A stretch of 64,000 bases of DNA from contig NZ_SSSN01000015.1 of NCBI RefSeq assembly GCF_004801905.1, forward strand, positions 91,735 through 155,734. The letters run 5' to 3'. Origin of the DNA: Orlajensenia flava (GTDB lineage: Bacteria; Actinomycetota; Actinomycetes; Actinomycetales; Microbacteriaceae). Positions within the stretch are counted from its first letter, which is position 1. Each line of letters opens with the position of its first letter. The notes beneath the pieces were generated by a model. That model saw only the letters and a program-made list of their open reading frames with translations. It was not told where the DNA came from and did not search any database. This document shows positions 16,426 through 25,107 of the stretch, in pieces. Made by a program: the position numbers and the translations under genes.

Positions 16426-18060
16426 TCAGGCGACCAGCGAGACGAGCATCACCCACACGCACAAGAACGCCAGCATGCCGAGGCTGTACTTGATGGACGC
16501 CCGTAGGATCTCGCCCTCCCGCCCGACCAGCCCGACCGCAGCGGCGGAGATGGCGATGGATTGCGGAGACACGACTTTGCCCATCGCGCCGCCCGCGGTG
16601 TTCGCCGCCACGAGCAGGGTGGGGTCCACGCCGATCTTCGTCGCCGTCACGTTCTGCAGGTGAGCGAAGAGGGTGTTGTTGTTGACCACCGAGCCGGTGA
16701 TGAACACGCCGAACCAGCCGATGATGGGCGAGAACAGCGGGAAGACGGCCCCTGCGCCCGCCAAGGCGAGACCGATGGATGCCGAACCCCCTGAGTAGTT
16801 GGTGATGTTCGCGACAACGAGAATCAGCAGGATCAGCACGATCGGGCGCCAGAGCTCGCGGACGGTGGCGACGAACTCGCGGCCGAGATCTCCCCAGTTC
16901 AACGCGGGCGTCGTGAAGAAGGAGACGAGCACGGACAGCAGGATGGCGGTGCCGGTCGCGTTGACGGGCGTGAACTGCCAGATGGCCGAGACGGGCGCTG
17001 CTCCATCGCCCGGCGGCTGCACGACGCCGTTGAGACCGGGGATGGGAACGTTGAACACGAGGACGCCCAGCGGACCGGCAGCTGTCTTGCCATCCGCCGA
17101 CGCCGGGGCGAACAGGTCCTTGAACCAGGGAATGCTCCAGACGAAGATGAACGCCGTGAGGATGTAGAACGGGCTCCACGCCGCGGCGATCTCACGCAGG
17201 CTGTGCCGCTCGGGCTCAGGCGCCACCGAGCCGTCCTCGCGGAAGATGCGTTTCGGCTGCCAGAACCGGCCGACGACGAAGAGCGCGACCATGCCGAGCA
17301 GGCCCGGGAGGATGTCGGCGAGCTCGGGGCCGAGCAGCAGCAGGATGAGCGCCTGCGACCCGCTGTAGACGATGCTGAGCGCGAGCGTGGCGACCCAGGT
17401 CTCGCGGAGGCCCCGCCATCCGTCGAGGATGATCACCAACAGGAACGGGATGGCGAAGGTGAGCAGCTGCACGACCACGACCATCTCCACCGACAGCGCG
17501 CGCAGGTCGACTCCGCCGACCTTGGCACCCACGATGACCGGGATGCCGATTGCCCCGTACGCACCCGCAGCGGCATTGGCGACGAGGCTGATCATGGCGG
17601 CCTTGATCGGCTTGAAGCCGAGCTGAACGAGCAGCGCCGCACAGATGGCGATGGGCACGCCGAAGCCCGCGGCACCCTCGAGGAAGGCGCCGAAACTGAA
17701 GCTGATGAGCAGCACCTGGATGCGCTGATCGGGCGAGATGCCGGCGATGCTGGAGCGGATGACGTCGAAACGCCCGCTTGCGACGGCGAGCTTGTAGAGC
17801 CAGACGGCCATGACGATGATGAAAGCGATCGGCCAGAGGCCGGTGAGGATGCCGATGAGCGCCGACCCGCCGATGGCGGTGATCGGCATGCCGAACGGCC
17901 ACAACGCGACAACCACCGCGAGGGCGACGGCGATGATGCCCGCCGTGGTGCCCTTCATCTTGAAGACCGTCAGGCAGACCAGGAACGCGAGGATCGGGAC
18001 GGCCGCGACGATGGCGCTGAGCCAGAGGGCTCCGAGCGGGTCGTAGTCCTGTGTCCACAT
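16426..18060 (-). CDS. L-lactate permease
   Basis: A 544-residue multi-pass protein of the LctP/LldP lactate permease family, near the usual 550 residues. It starts MWTQDYDPLGALWLSAIVAAVPILAF, typical of the family, and keeps the conserved blocks FGAFLEGAAGFGVPIAICAALL, GAYGAIGIPVIVG, and near the C-terminus NNNTLFAHLQNVTA and GKVVSPQSIAISAAAVG. It should import lactate (or glycolate) with protons across the plasma membrane. The ATG at 18060 has AGGGGAA upstream. No lactate dehydrogenase gene (lldD, lutABC) is in the window, so oxidation must be encoded elsewhere. Confidence 0.93.
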   Translation of the reverse strand: MWTQDYDPLGALWLSAIVAAVPILAFLVCLTVFKMKGTTAGIIAVALAVVVALWPFGMPITAIGGSALIGILTGLWPIAFIIVMAVWLYKLAVASGRFDVIRSSIAGISPDQRIQVLLISFSFGAFLEGAAGFGVPIAICAALLVQLGFKPIKAAMISLVANAAAGAYGAIGIPVIVGAKVGGVDLRALSVEMVVVVQLLTFAIPFLLVIILDGWRGLRETWVATLALSIVYSGSQALILLLLGPELADILPGLLGMVALFVVGRFWQPKRIFREDGSVAPEPERHSLREIAAAWSPFYILTAFIFVWSIPWFKDLFAPASADGKTAAGPLGVLVFNVPIPGLNGVVQPPGDGAAPVSAIWQFTPVNATGTAILLSVLVSFFTTPALNWGDLGREFVATVRELWRPIVLILLILVVANITNYSGGSASIGLALAGAGAVFPLFSPIIGWFGVFITGSVVNNNTLFAHLQNVTATKIGVDPTLLVAANTAGGAMGKVVSPQSIAISAAAVGLVGREGEILRASIKYSLGMLAFLCVWVMLVSLVA

Positions 18061-18169
18061 GGCGATTCCCCTGTCCGATGGGCCTATGGCGACCCTATCG
18101 AGAGGCGATGCGGTCGAACAGGATGCGCGATCTCGCCGGTCGGTCGAAGACGGCCGCGGGGCTTCTTGT

Positions 18170-18181
18170 GCAAGCGTTTGC
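18170..18181. promoter_or_regulatory. Candidate LacI-family operator upstream of alpha-glucosidase
   Basis: GCAAGCGTTTGC, ten of twelve positions symmetric with a central CG, 88 bp before the GH13 start. An 11-bp odd palindrome GCAACAGTTGC follows at 18229-18239, just after a GATAAT box. No lacI gene is adjacent; the regulators at 31527 and 35904 are possible partners. Confidence 0.45.
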
Positions 18182-18268
18182 TCGACGGGAATGGGGTGGT
18201 CGAATCGTTGCGATAATGGAGAGTCGCCGCAACAGTTGCATCCGTTTTCATCCCGTAAGGTGTCGCAC

Positions 18269-19978
18269 ATGACTTCGCTGACCACCGTCGACGCCGCCCC
18301 GGTCGACGCCGCCATCGGCCAGGAGTGGTGGCGAACCGCCGTCATCTACCAGATCTATCCCCGCTCCTTCTCGGACGCGAACGGCGACGGGATGGGCGAC
18401 CTCGCCGGCATCAGCGAGCGCCTCGGCGCCCTGCAGGAGCTCGGCGTCGACGCCATCTGGCTCTCCCCCTTCTACACGTCTCCGCAGCGCGACGCGGGCT
18501 ACGACGTCGCCGACTACTGCGGCGTCGACCCGCTGTTCGGCTCGCTCGCCGACTTCGACCGTATGCTCGCCTCAGCGCACGATCGGGGCATCCGGGTGAT
18601 CGTCGACCTCGTTCCCAACCACACGTCGAGCGACCACGCCTGGTTCCAGGCCGCGCTCGCGGACGGGCCCGGCAGCGAGGCGCGCGGCCACTACATGTTC
18701 CGCGACGGCAAGGGACCGAACGGCGACACCCCGCCCAACAACTGGATGTCGGTCTTCGGCGGCCCCGCGTGGACGCGCATCACCGACCCGGACGGAACTC
18801 CCGGCCAGTGGTACCTGCACCTGTTCGACAGCTCGCAGCCCGACCTCGACTGGACGAGCGAATGGGTTCGGCAGCAGTTCCGCGACATCCTGCGATTCTG
18901 GCTCGACCGGGGGGTCGATGGATTCCGCGTCGATGTCGCCCACGGCATGATCAAGGCCGAGGGCCTGCCCGACTACACGCCGCCCGAGGGCGCCGGCAGC
19001 ATGGGCGGCGGCGCGACACCGCTGGAGCCCGACATCGCCGCATCCACGCCGGCATCACCGCCGTTCTGGGCGCAGGACGGCGTCCACGAGATCTACCGCG
19101 ACTGGCGCCGATTGCTCAACACCTACCCGGGCGATCGCATCCTCGTAGCTGAGGCTTGGGTTGATCCGCTCGCCAAGGTGGCACTGTGGGTGCGGCCCGA
19201 CGAGATGCACCAGGCCTTCAACTTCGCCTACCTCGAGACGCCGTGGGAGGCGGATGAGCTGCGCACGGTCATCGACCGCTCCATCGACACGTTCGCCGCC
19301 GTCGGCGCCCCGAGCACGTGGGTGCTCTCCAACCATGACGTCGTGCGCCACGCGACGCGGCTCGCCCTGACGGGCGACAACCTGCAGGGCGCCGGCGTCG
19401 GGCCGAAGAGTGTCGGACTCCCCGACCCGGCCGTCGGGTTGCGGAGGGCGCGGGCGGCATCCGCCCTCATGCTCGCCCTGCCGGGCTCCTCCTACATCTA
19501 TCAGGGCGAGGAACTCGGGCTCCCCGAGGCGATCGACCTGCCCGACGACGCGCGCGAGGATCCCACCTGGTTCCGCACCAAGGGCGAGCGCTACGGTCGC
19601 GACGGCTGCCGCGTGCCCATCCCGTGGTCTGCGGATGCGCCGTCCTTCGGGTTCGGACCGACGGATGCCTCCTGGCTCCCTCAGCCCGAGTCGTGGGGGC
19701 GGTTCGCGCGTGAGGCCGAGGAGGGCGACCCCGATTCGACGCTCGAGCTCTACAAGCGCGCACTTCTGCTCCGCCGCGAGAGCGGTCTCGGCAGCGGGCA
19801 TCTCATCTGGCGGCACGGCTTCGCCCACGACGTCGTGGCGTTCCGTAACGGGGACGTGACAGTGGTGGCGAACGTGGGCACCGCATCCGTGCCGATGCCC
19901 TCAGGAGAAGTTCTGCTGGCGTCCGCGCCGGTCAGCGGCCAACTCGAGCCCGACACGACGGTCTGGTTGCGCTCCTAG
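18269..19978 (+). CDS. GH13 alpha-glucosidase
   Basis: A 569-residue glycoside hydrolase family 13 enzyme, oligo-1,6-glucosidase/maltase-like. The TIM-barrel regions are readable: VDLVPNHTS (region I), GFRVDVAHG with nucleophile Asp222 (II), LVAEAW with acid/base Glu295 (III), and LSNHDV with Asp357 (IV). The N-terminus EWWRTAVIYQIYPRSFSDANGDGMGDL is typical. No signal peptide is seen, so it should hydrolyse imported alpha-glucosides in the cytoplasm. The ATG at 18269 opens the conserved part. A LacI-type operator candidate lies upstream. A second, more diverged GH13 enzyme is at 32656-34311. Confidence 0.93.
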   Translation: MTSLTTVDAAPVDAAIGQEWWRTAVIYQIYPRSFSDANGDGMGDLAGISERLGALQELGVDAIWLSPFYTSPQRDAGYDVADYCGVDPLFGSLADFDRMLASAHDRGIRVIVDLVPNHTSSDHAWFQAALADGPGSEARGHYMFRDGKGPNGDTPPNNWMSVFGGPAWTRITDPDGTPGQWYLHLFDSSQPDLDWTSEWVRQQFRDILRFWLDRGVDGFRVDVAHGMIKAEGLPDYTPPEGAGSMGGGATPLEPDIAASTPASPPFWAQDGVHEIYRDWRRLLNTYPGDRILVAEAWVDPLAKVALWVRPDEMHQAFNFAYLETPWEADELRTVIDRSIDTFAAVGAPSTWVLSNHDVVRHATRLALTGDNLQGAGVGPKSVGLPDPAVGLRRARAASALMLALPGSSYIYQGEELGLPEAIDLPDDAREDPTWFRTKGERYGRDGCRVPIPWSADAPSFGFGPTDASWLPQPESWGRFAREAEEGDPDSTLELYKRALLLRRESGLGSGHLIWRHGFAHDVVAFRNGDVTVVANVGTASVPMPSGEVLLASAPVSGQLEPDTTVWLRS

Positions 19979-19993
19979 CCCTCTTCGTTGCGG

Positions 19994-20093
19994 CCGATAC
20001 CCTCCGTTCGCGTCTGATGCCGTCCGTTCGCGTCCGATGCCGTCCGTTCGCGTCCGATGCCGTCCGTTCGCGTCCGATACCCTCCGTTCGCGG
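19994..20093. repeat. Five tandem 20-bp repeats
   Basis: Five head-to-tail units of CCGATGCCGTCCGTTCGCGT. Units 3 and 4 are identical; unit 2 differs by one base (CTGATG); units 1 and 5 share the variant CCGATACCC, and unit 5 ends in G. The array sits directly after the alpha-glucosidase stop and 13 bp before a long hairpin. There are no spacers, so it is not CRISPR. The length, 20 bp, is not a multiple of three and no gene is supported across it. Confidence 0.95.
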
Positions 20094-20106
20094 TCGTTGT
20101 CTTTTC

Positions 20107-20170
20107 GTTTACAGGATGAGAGCCGACCCACCCCGCACAGCAGGCGTGGGTCGGCTCTCATCCTGTGAAC
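20107..20170. repeat. Long hairpin, left flank of the DUF559 gene
   Basis: Arms 20107-20131 and 20146-20170 (25 nt each) pair with one wobble position and a 14-nt loop. The left arm begins GTTTACAGGATGAGAGCCGA. The right arm contains the stop codon and last four codons of the minus-strand DUF559 gene, so the hairpin probably also ends that transcript. The same arm sequence recurs at 21185 on the other side of the gene. Confidence 0.9.
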
Positions 20171-21060
20171 GGAAGGACTAGCGGAGCTGTCGGGCTCTTG
20201 CTGCCCCACCGGTGCTCTCCTCGGGCAATCAGTTCGAGGATGGCGGCCGACGTCTGCGGCCAGTCCGCCACGATCTGGCGATACGACAGTCGGACGACCG
20301 CGTAGCCCCTCCGCACCAGGGCGAGGTCGCGACGGCGGTCCTCCTCGAAGTTGGCACCGACATGGAAGGTCTCGCCGTCCAACTCCAGGACGAGCCGATC
20401 GCCCACCAGCAGATCGACCCGCCCGACCCCGTCGATGTACGCCTGGCTCCGGAACCTCACCTGCCGACGACGGAGGAGGAGACGCACGAGGGTCTCCAAT
20501 CCTGACTGCGACTGCGGATCGGCCCAGTCGACGAAGCGCCGGAGATCGCGCGAGACCAGGTCGCGCATGTCACTCAGTCCCGTGATCAGGCGCTTGTTGA
20601 GCGCCGAGTCGAGGGCAACGAGCGCGGCTTCCGGCCCGTTGCAGCTGAACATCTCGGCGAGGGCGACGACGACGGGATCGCAACCGATGTCCATCCCGGA
20701 CGACCCGCTGTAGTGCACGCAGACCGCGTGCTTGTCGGCATCGAGGGGGACCTTCCGGGCGTGAGGGGCCGCGAGACGACTCGCCGTCAGTGGCACCCGC
20801 ACGTGCAGGCGGGAGTCATTCATGGTCCACAGTCGATGACGTCTCGCGACCGATGCCCCGGTCAGCGTTCCACCGACGCGCACGGCGCGGAGGACGTCGT
20901 CGGGCGCAGACGGGGGCCCGAACCACCGGGCGCGCACTCGTGTCACGACGCCGGCGCGCACGGCTTCGGCAATCTGCTGCCGGGGGACTCCGAGTCGGTC
21001 GAGGGCGCGGTAACTGGCGGCGCCGCCACAGACGTCGATAGCTGAGATCACGTCGTACAT
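20158..21060 (-). CDS. AbiEi-type N-terminus fused to DUF559 (Vsr-like nuclease) domain
   Basis: A 300-residue protein. Residues 1-90 resemble the winged-helix and AbiEi C-terminal region of type IV antitoxin-like proteins (YRALDRLGVPRQQIAEAVRAG, LTGASVARRHRLW). Residues 185-265 are a DUF559/Vsr-like endonuclease core with a PD-(D/E)xK pattern: Glu189 in SGLET, Asp216 in GRVDLLV, and Glu226-x-Asp228 in LELDGE, then DRRRDLALVRRGYAVVRLSY. No AbiEii toxin gene is adjacent. Proteins of this layout are frequent in Microbacteriaceae with no settled role. The gene lies alone between two related hairpins; its stop codon is inside one of them. No Shine-Dalgarno sequence is obvious. Confidence 0.85.
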   Translation of the reverse strand: MYDVISAIDVCGGAASYRALDRLGVPRQQIAEAVRAGVVTRVRARWFGPPSAPDDVLRAVRVGGTLTGASVARRHRLWTMNDSRLHVRVPLTASRLAAPHARKVPLDADKHAVCVHYSGSSGMDIGCDPVVVALAEMFSCNGPEAALVALDSALNKRLITGLSDMRDLVSRDLRRFVDWADPQSQSGLETLVRLLLRRRQVRFRSQAYIDGVGRVDLLVGDRLVLELDGETFHVGANFEEDRRRDLALVRRGYAVVRLSYRQIVADWPQTSAAILELIARGEHRWGSKSPTAPLVLPFTG

Positions 21061-21184
21061 GACTGAACGATCGAACGGACGAGCTGCCAGGAGGACGCGC
21101 GGCGCCTGAGCTGGGGATGACAGCCGTTGAGCCGCATCTGTGGAGGAGACAGCACGGCGCGCGGCCGGCCGTCGTGCAGGGGAC

Positions 21185-21248
21185 GTTTACAGGACGAGAG
21201 CCGAGCCGACGCCGCCAGGAGTGGTCGGTCGGCTGTGGTCCTGTAAAC
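21185..21248. repeat. Long hairpin, right flank of the DUF559 gene
   Basis: Arms 21185-21210 and 21224-21248 pair over most of 25 positions (a three-base internal mismatch and one bulge), with a 13-nt loop. The left arm starts GTTTACAGGACGAGAGCCGA, differing at one base from the left arm at 20107. It is 124 bp upstream of the DUF559 start. The remaining bases of the 307-bp gap (21061-21367) hold no gene that I can support. Confidence 0.88.
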
Positions 21249-21308
21249 GAGAGTTCACCCACCCCCACCGGGAGATACGTCTGATCAGGCGGCTGGACGT
21301 GCTGGCAG

Positions 21309-21335
21309 AGCAGAGCTGGCCGGGCCCGGTCTGCT
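21309..21335 (-). terminator. Hairpin after M23 peptidase gene
   Basis: AGCAGA (21309-21314) and TCTGCT (21330-21335) enclose the GC-rich palindrome CCGGGCCCGG. It lies 33 bp past the stop of the M23 gene on its strand. A 13-bp direct repeat TGGACGTGCTGGC (21294 and 21336) brackets it. Confidence 0.5.
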
Positions 21336-21367
21336 TGGACGTGCTGGCCTATAACCGGACCAGCAGG

Positions 21368-23059
21368 TCAGTTGGTGTTGGCGTAGAGCCAGACGAGCGG
21401 ATCGGTCCACGGGCCGGTGATGCCGCCCAGCCGGATCTCGAAGTGCAGGTGCGGTCCGGTCGACATGCCGGTGTTGCCGACGTTGCCGATGACGTCGCCG
21501 ACCTTGATGGTGTCGCCGAGCTTGAACTTCATCGAGCCATGGATCATGTGGGCGTAGACGCTGGTGACGGTCTGGCCGTTGATCTGGTGGGTGATCATCA
21601 TGTGCACGCCGAGCGAGCCGTCGCCGTCCTCCACGTAGGAGACCACGCCGTCGGCGATCGCCTGGATGGGCGCGCCCAGGCCCGGGTTGAAGTCCTGACC
21701 GTGGTGGTCTTCCGAGCAACCGGCACAGTTGCGGTAACCGAAACGGTCGCCGATGTGAACGCCCACCTTGAACGGCCACTGCACCGTTCCGTTGGGATCG
21801 TTCGTGAAGGTCGCCTCGAGGCGGATGCCGCTCTCGGCCGCCACCTGGGCGATCGACTCCGCTCCATAGCCGTCGCGCTGCACCGTCGAGTCGCCGACGC
21901 CGTCGCTCACCCGAACGCTCTGGGCGATGCTGTCACCATTGCCGTCGCCACCGGCCGCTGGAGCCTGCGCCGCGAGCGACGCTGCCTGCACGTCGGCAGA
22001 GGTCAGTAGGGCGTTCGCCGGGGTGGATGTGGCGACGGCGATGAGGGTGACGAAGATGATGGCCGCCGTCGCCATGCCCTTCGCGGCGAGCCGTCGCGAC
22101 AGGGGCGCCGCCGCCGGGCGCCTCGTGACCGGAACGCTCACCGCTTGAGCGGGCGAAACCGGCGCAGGGGCTAGGGGAACGGACGGTACCGATGCGGATG
22201 CGGCAGACACGGATGCAGCAGAGGGCGCGGATGCAGTCGGGGCGGCCGCGCGACGACCCTGCCGCGGGCGGACGGTCTCGGCGTCAGCGGGAGTGCTCGC
22301 ATCAGCGCGAGTCCTCGCGACACCTGGCGTGCTCGCATCGGCAGGCGTGCTGGCGTCGGCAAGCGTGCTCGCGTCGACGTCCGCGCTCGCGTCAGCGCGA
22401 GTGCTCGCGTCCGCGGGCATGCCCGTGTCGGCGTCCGTCTCGGCCAGGAAGATCGAGAGAGGGTCGGTGTCGGTGAACGTGTCGAGCGACGCCGCGTAGC
22501 CGTCTGGCTCGCTCGGAACGACCAGTCGAGCACGGGCTTCACGACGCGAGAGCGGTGCATCGGGCTGTGGCAACGGAGGTTCCGCGATGGACGTAGTGGG
22601 CGCCACCGCGAGGGGCGCATCCGTCACGGCGCTCGCAACCGGAGTCTCAGGCTCGGCGGGGACGGAGTGCTCAGGCGCGAGGATCTCGTCGAAGGAGACG
22701 ACGGTGGGCCGCTCCACGAGCCGGGACTGCACAGCGGCGGGCTGCACAGCGGCGGGCTCGACTGCGGGCCGCTCCACGAGCGGGGGCTGCACCGGGGCCG
22801 ACTGTGTCACGGCCGGCTGCGACGCCACGAGCTGCGACTGTGCGTCCGCCTGCGACTGTGCGTCCGCCCGAGTTTCCGCGGCCGGCCGCGGCATCACGAT
22901 GCGCGAGTCGAGCGCGAGGAAGGCTTCGAGTCCCGTGGCCGGAGCGATGACGGCCGGCTGGTTCTCCCGTTCGCGATCACGCAGTTGCCGCCGGGTCAGC
23001 GCCTCAGGCGGGGTCTCCCGGTCACCAGGCACAGCTGGGTACTGGGAGTCGTGATGCAA
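21368..23059 (-). CDS. M23 family metallopeptidase, membrane anchored, long low-complexity N-terminus
   Basis: A 563-residue protein read from a TTG; a GTG at 23032 is an alternative start. Residues 1-320 are disordered and rich in Ala, Pro, Ser and Val, with repeated ADAST units at 208-261. One membrane segment follows (about 328-346, MATAAIIFVTLIAVATSTPA), then a linker and a LytM/M23 endopeptidase domain. Its zinc ligands are His452 and Asp456 (HxxxD) and His539 in HLHFE. The catalytic domain should face the cell wall and cut peptidoglycan cross-bridges or peptides. The N-terminal part would stay in the cytoplasm, which is a large and unusual internal tail for an M23 enzyme. Confidence 0.88.
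   Translation of the reverse strand: MHHDSQYPAVPGDRETPPEALTRRQLRDRERENQPAVIAPATGLEAFLALDSRIVMPRPAAETRADAQSQADAQSQLVASQPAVTQSAPVQPPLVERPAVEPAAVQPAAVQSRLVERPTVVSFDEILAPEHSVPAEPETPVASAVTDAPLAVAPTTSIAEPPLPQPDAPLSRREARARLVVPSEPDGYAASLDTFTDTDPLSIFLAETDADTGMPADASTRADASADVDASTLADASTPADASTPGVARTRADASTPADAETVRPRQGRRAAAPTASAPSAASVSAASASVPSVPLAPAPVSPAQAVSVPVTRRPAAAPLSRRLAAKGMATAAIIFVTLIAVATSTPANALLTSADVQAASLAAQAPAAGGDGNGDSIAQSVRVSDGVGDSTVQRDGYGAESIAQVAAESGIRLEATFTNDPNGTVQWPFKVGVHIGDRFGYRNCAGCSEDHHGQDFNPGLGAPIQAIADGVVSYVEDGDGSLGVHMMITHQINGQTVTSVYAHMIHGSMKFKLGDTIKVGDVIGNVGNTGMSTGPHLHFEIRLGGITGPWTDPLVWLYANTN
22277..22438 (-). repeat. Degenerate ADAST-coding repeat inside the M23 gene
   Basis: This stretch encodes about nine copies of a 5-8 residue unit (ADAST, ADASTP, ADVDAST, ADASTR) with varied codons. 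It lies in the predicted cytoplasmic tail of the peptidase and is a likely place for length variation between strains. Confidence 0.75.
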
Positions 23060-23201
23060 GAGAGAAAACCTTCGGCACAGTGAGGGCGAAAACCGGCGAG
23101 GGGACCGGTAACGGATCGATAAAGCGTAACGAACGGATGCTGGAAACTCTATGAAAGCGAATCAAGTCACCCCCAATCGGGTGGCGACCCGGATCAGTCT
23201 T

Positions 23202-24005
<804 letters not shown>

Positions 24006-24011
24006 GCGTCC

Positions 24012-24017
24012 ACGCTA
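24012..24017 (-). promoter_or_regulatory. -10 box of inositol monophosphatase gene (leaderless)
   Basis: TAGCGT on the minus strand, 6 nt before the ATG at 24005; no Shine-Dalgarno sequence. Confidence 0.45.
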
Positions 24018-24032
24018 GCCCTCGTGAAACCC

Positions 24033-24091
24033 TCCGTTGGGCAGTAGATGTCCCCTCGGGCCTCAACGCGCGACACCTACTGCCCAGCGGA
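24033..24091. repeat. Dispersed hairpin repeat, copy 1
   Basis: Arms TCCGTTGGGCAGTAGATGTC (24033-24052) and GACACCTACTGCCCAGCGGA (24072-24091) pair with two wobble positions and a 19-nt loop. The same arm and part of the loop recur at 30625-30681. It sits between the end of the sugar importer operon and the phosphatase gene and may end the importer transcript. Confidence 0.88.
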
Positions 24092-24111
24092 GACAAGCAG
24101 CCAGGCGGGCG

Positions 24112-25107
24112 TCAGAGGCGCTGCGTGCGCGACAGGACGGTCTGGATGATCACGACGATCGCGAGGAACGTGCCGGACACCACCGCTTGCACCGACGAGG
24201 TCAGCGAGCCGACCTGGTTGATGAGGTTCTGGATGACGGTGAGCAGCAGTACGCCGGCGAGCGTGCCGATCAGGTTCCCGCGGCCGCCGGAGAGCAACGT
24301 GCCGCCGATGACGACAGCCGAGATCGCGGAGAGCTCGAGCCCGACGCCGACGGTCGGAACGCCCGACGACGAATATGCGGCGTTCAGCGTGCCTGCCAGC
24401 CCGGCGCACAGGCCGCTGATGACATAGACGGTGAACGTGACCCGCGCGACCGGCAGGCCCATCAGCGTCGCGGCACTCTCGGATCCTCCGACCGCGAGCA
24501 CCGCCTGACCGCCGCGCGAGCGGGAGAGCAGGATGCTGCCGATCACCACCGCGGCGAGAGCGAAGAACACCGGCAGCCGAAGCCCCAGCACGTCGCCCTG
24601 CCCGAGGAAGACGACCGCGCGGTCGGCGATGAGGGGGGTCGCGGATCCGCCATCCGTCACCGCCAGCACCAACCCGCGAACGCCCAGCAGCCCGGCGAGG
24701 GTGACGATGAACGGTGCCATCTTGCCGTACGCGACCAAGGCGCCCTGCAGCACCCCGATCAGGCCGCACACCACCAACGGCAGGGCGAACGCGCCGAACA
24801 GCCCCCACGCCGATCCGTAGGCGGCGAGCACACCGCCGAGCGCATACACCGAGCCCACCGAGAGGTCGATGCCGCCGGTGAGGATGACGAACGTCATGCC
24901 CACCGCGATGATCATGAGGAAGGAGGACTGCGTGGCGATGTTGGTGAAGTTCGACACCGACAGGAAGGTGGGGAACGCGATGCTCCCGAACACCAGCAGG
25001 ATCACCAGCACGATGGCCGCGCCGTAGCTCTGGACGATGGCGGCGATGCGCTCGCGGCCGATCTGGCGGGCGGTGGCCGGCCCGGCCTCGCTCTCGAGAA
25101 TGGTCAT
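24112..25107 (-). CDS. yjfF: Sugar ABC transporter permease (YjfF-like)
   Basis: A 331-residue permease of the ribose/galactofuranose (BPD_transp_2) family with about nine hydrophobic segments. The family signature GGIDLSVGSVYALGGV is clear, as is the cytoplasmic coupling segment GGSESAATLMGLPVARVTFTVYVISG. It starts at ATG 25107, overlapping the stop of the preceding permease by 4 bases. It is the last of four importer genes whose order (binding protein, double ATPase, two permeases) is that of YtfQRT-YjfF, the furanose importer of E. coli. The gene name follows this order; the substrate here is inferred to be a furanose or related sugar. Confidence 0.88.
   Translation of the reverse strand: MTILESEAGPATARQIGRERIAAIVQSYGAAIVLVILLVFGSIAFPTFLSVSNFTNIATQSSFLMIIAVGMTFVILTGGIDLSVGSVYALGGVLAAYGSAWGLFGAFALPLVVCGLIGVLQGALVAYGKMAPFIVTLAGLLGVRGLVLAVTDGGSATPLIADRAVVFLGQGDVLGLRLPVFFALAAVVIGSILLSRSRGGQAVLAVGGSESAATLMGLPVARVTFTVYVISGLCAGLAGTLNAAYSSSGVPTVGVGLELSAISAVVIGGTLLSGGRGNLIGTLAGVLLLTVIQNLINQVGSLTSSVQAVVSGTFLAIVVIIQTVLSRTQRL

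Noticed and set aside
17203-18216. 337-codon plus-strand open frame
   Set aside because: It is antisense to the lactate permease; its composition is that of a shadow frame and it has no motif.
19994-20093. Repeat array as CRISPR
   Set aside because: The 20-bp units are head to tail with no spacers, and no cas genes are in the window.
19901-20209. Minus-strand open frame across the tandem repeats
   Set aside because: Its protein is only an Arg/Asp/Gly-rich reading of the 20-bp repeats and of the hairpin; there is no family feature and the repeat length is not a multiple of three.
20158-21060. Complete type IV toxin-antitoxin (AbiEi/AbiEii) pair
   Set aside because: Only the AbiEi-like part exists, fused to DUF559; no nucleotidyltransferase toxin gene is adjacent.
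23060-23201. c-di-AMP (ydaO-type) riboswitch before the M23 gene
   Set aside because: Cell-wall peptidase genes of actinobacteria often have one, but I could not match its conserved motifs in this 142-bp gap.
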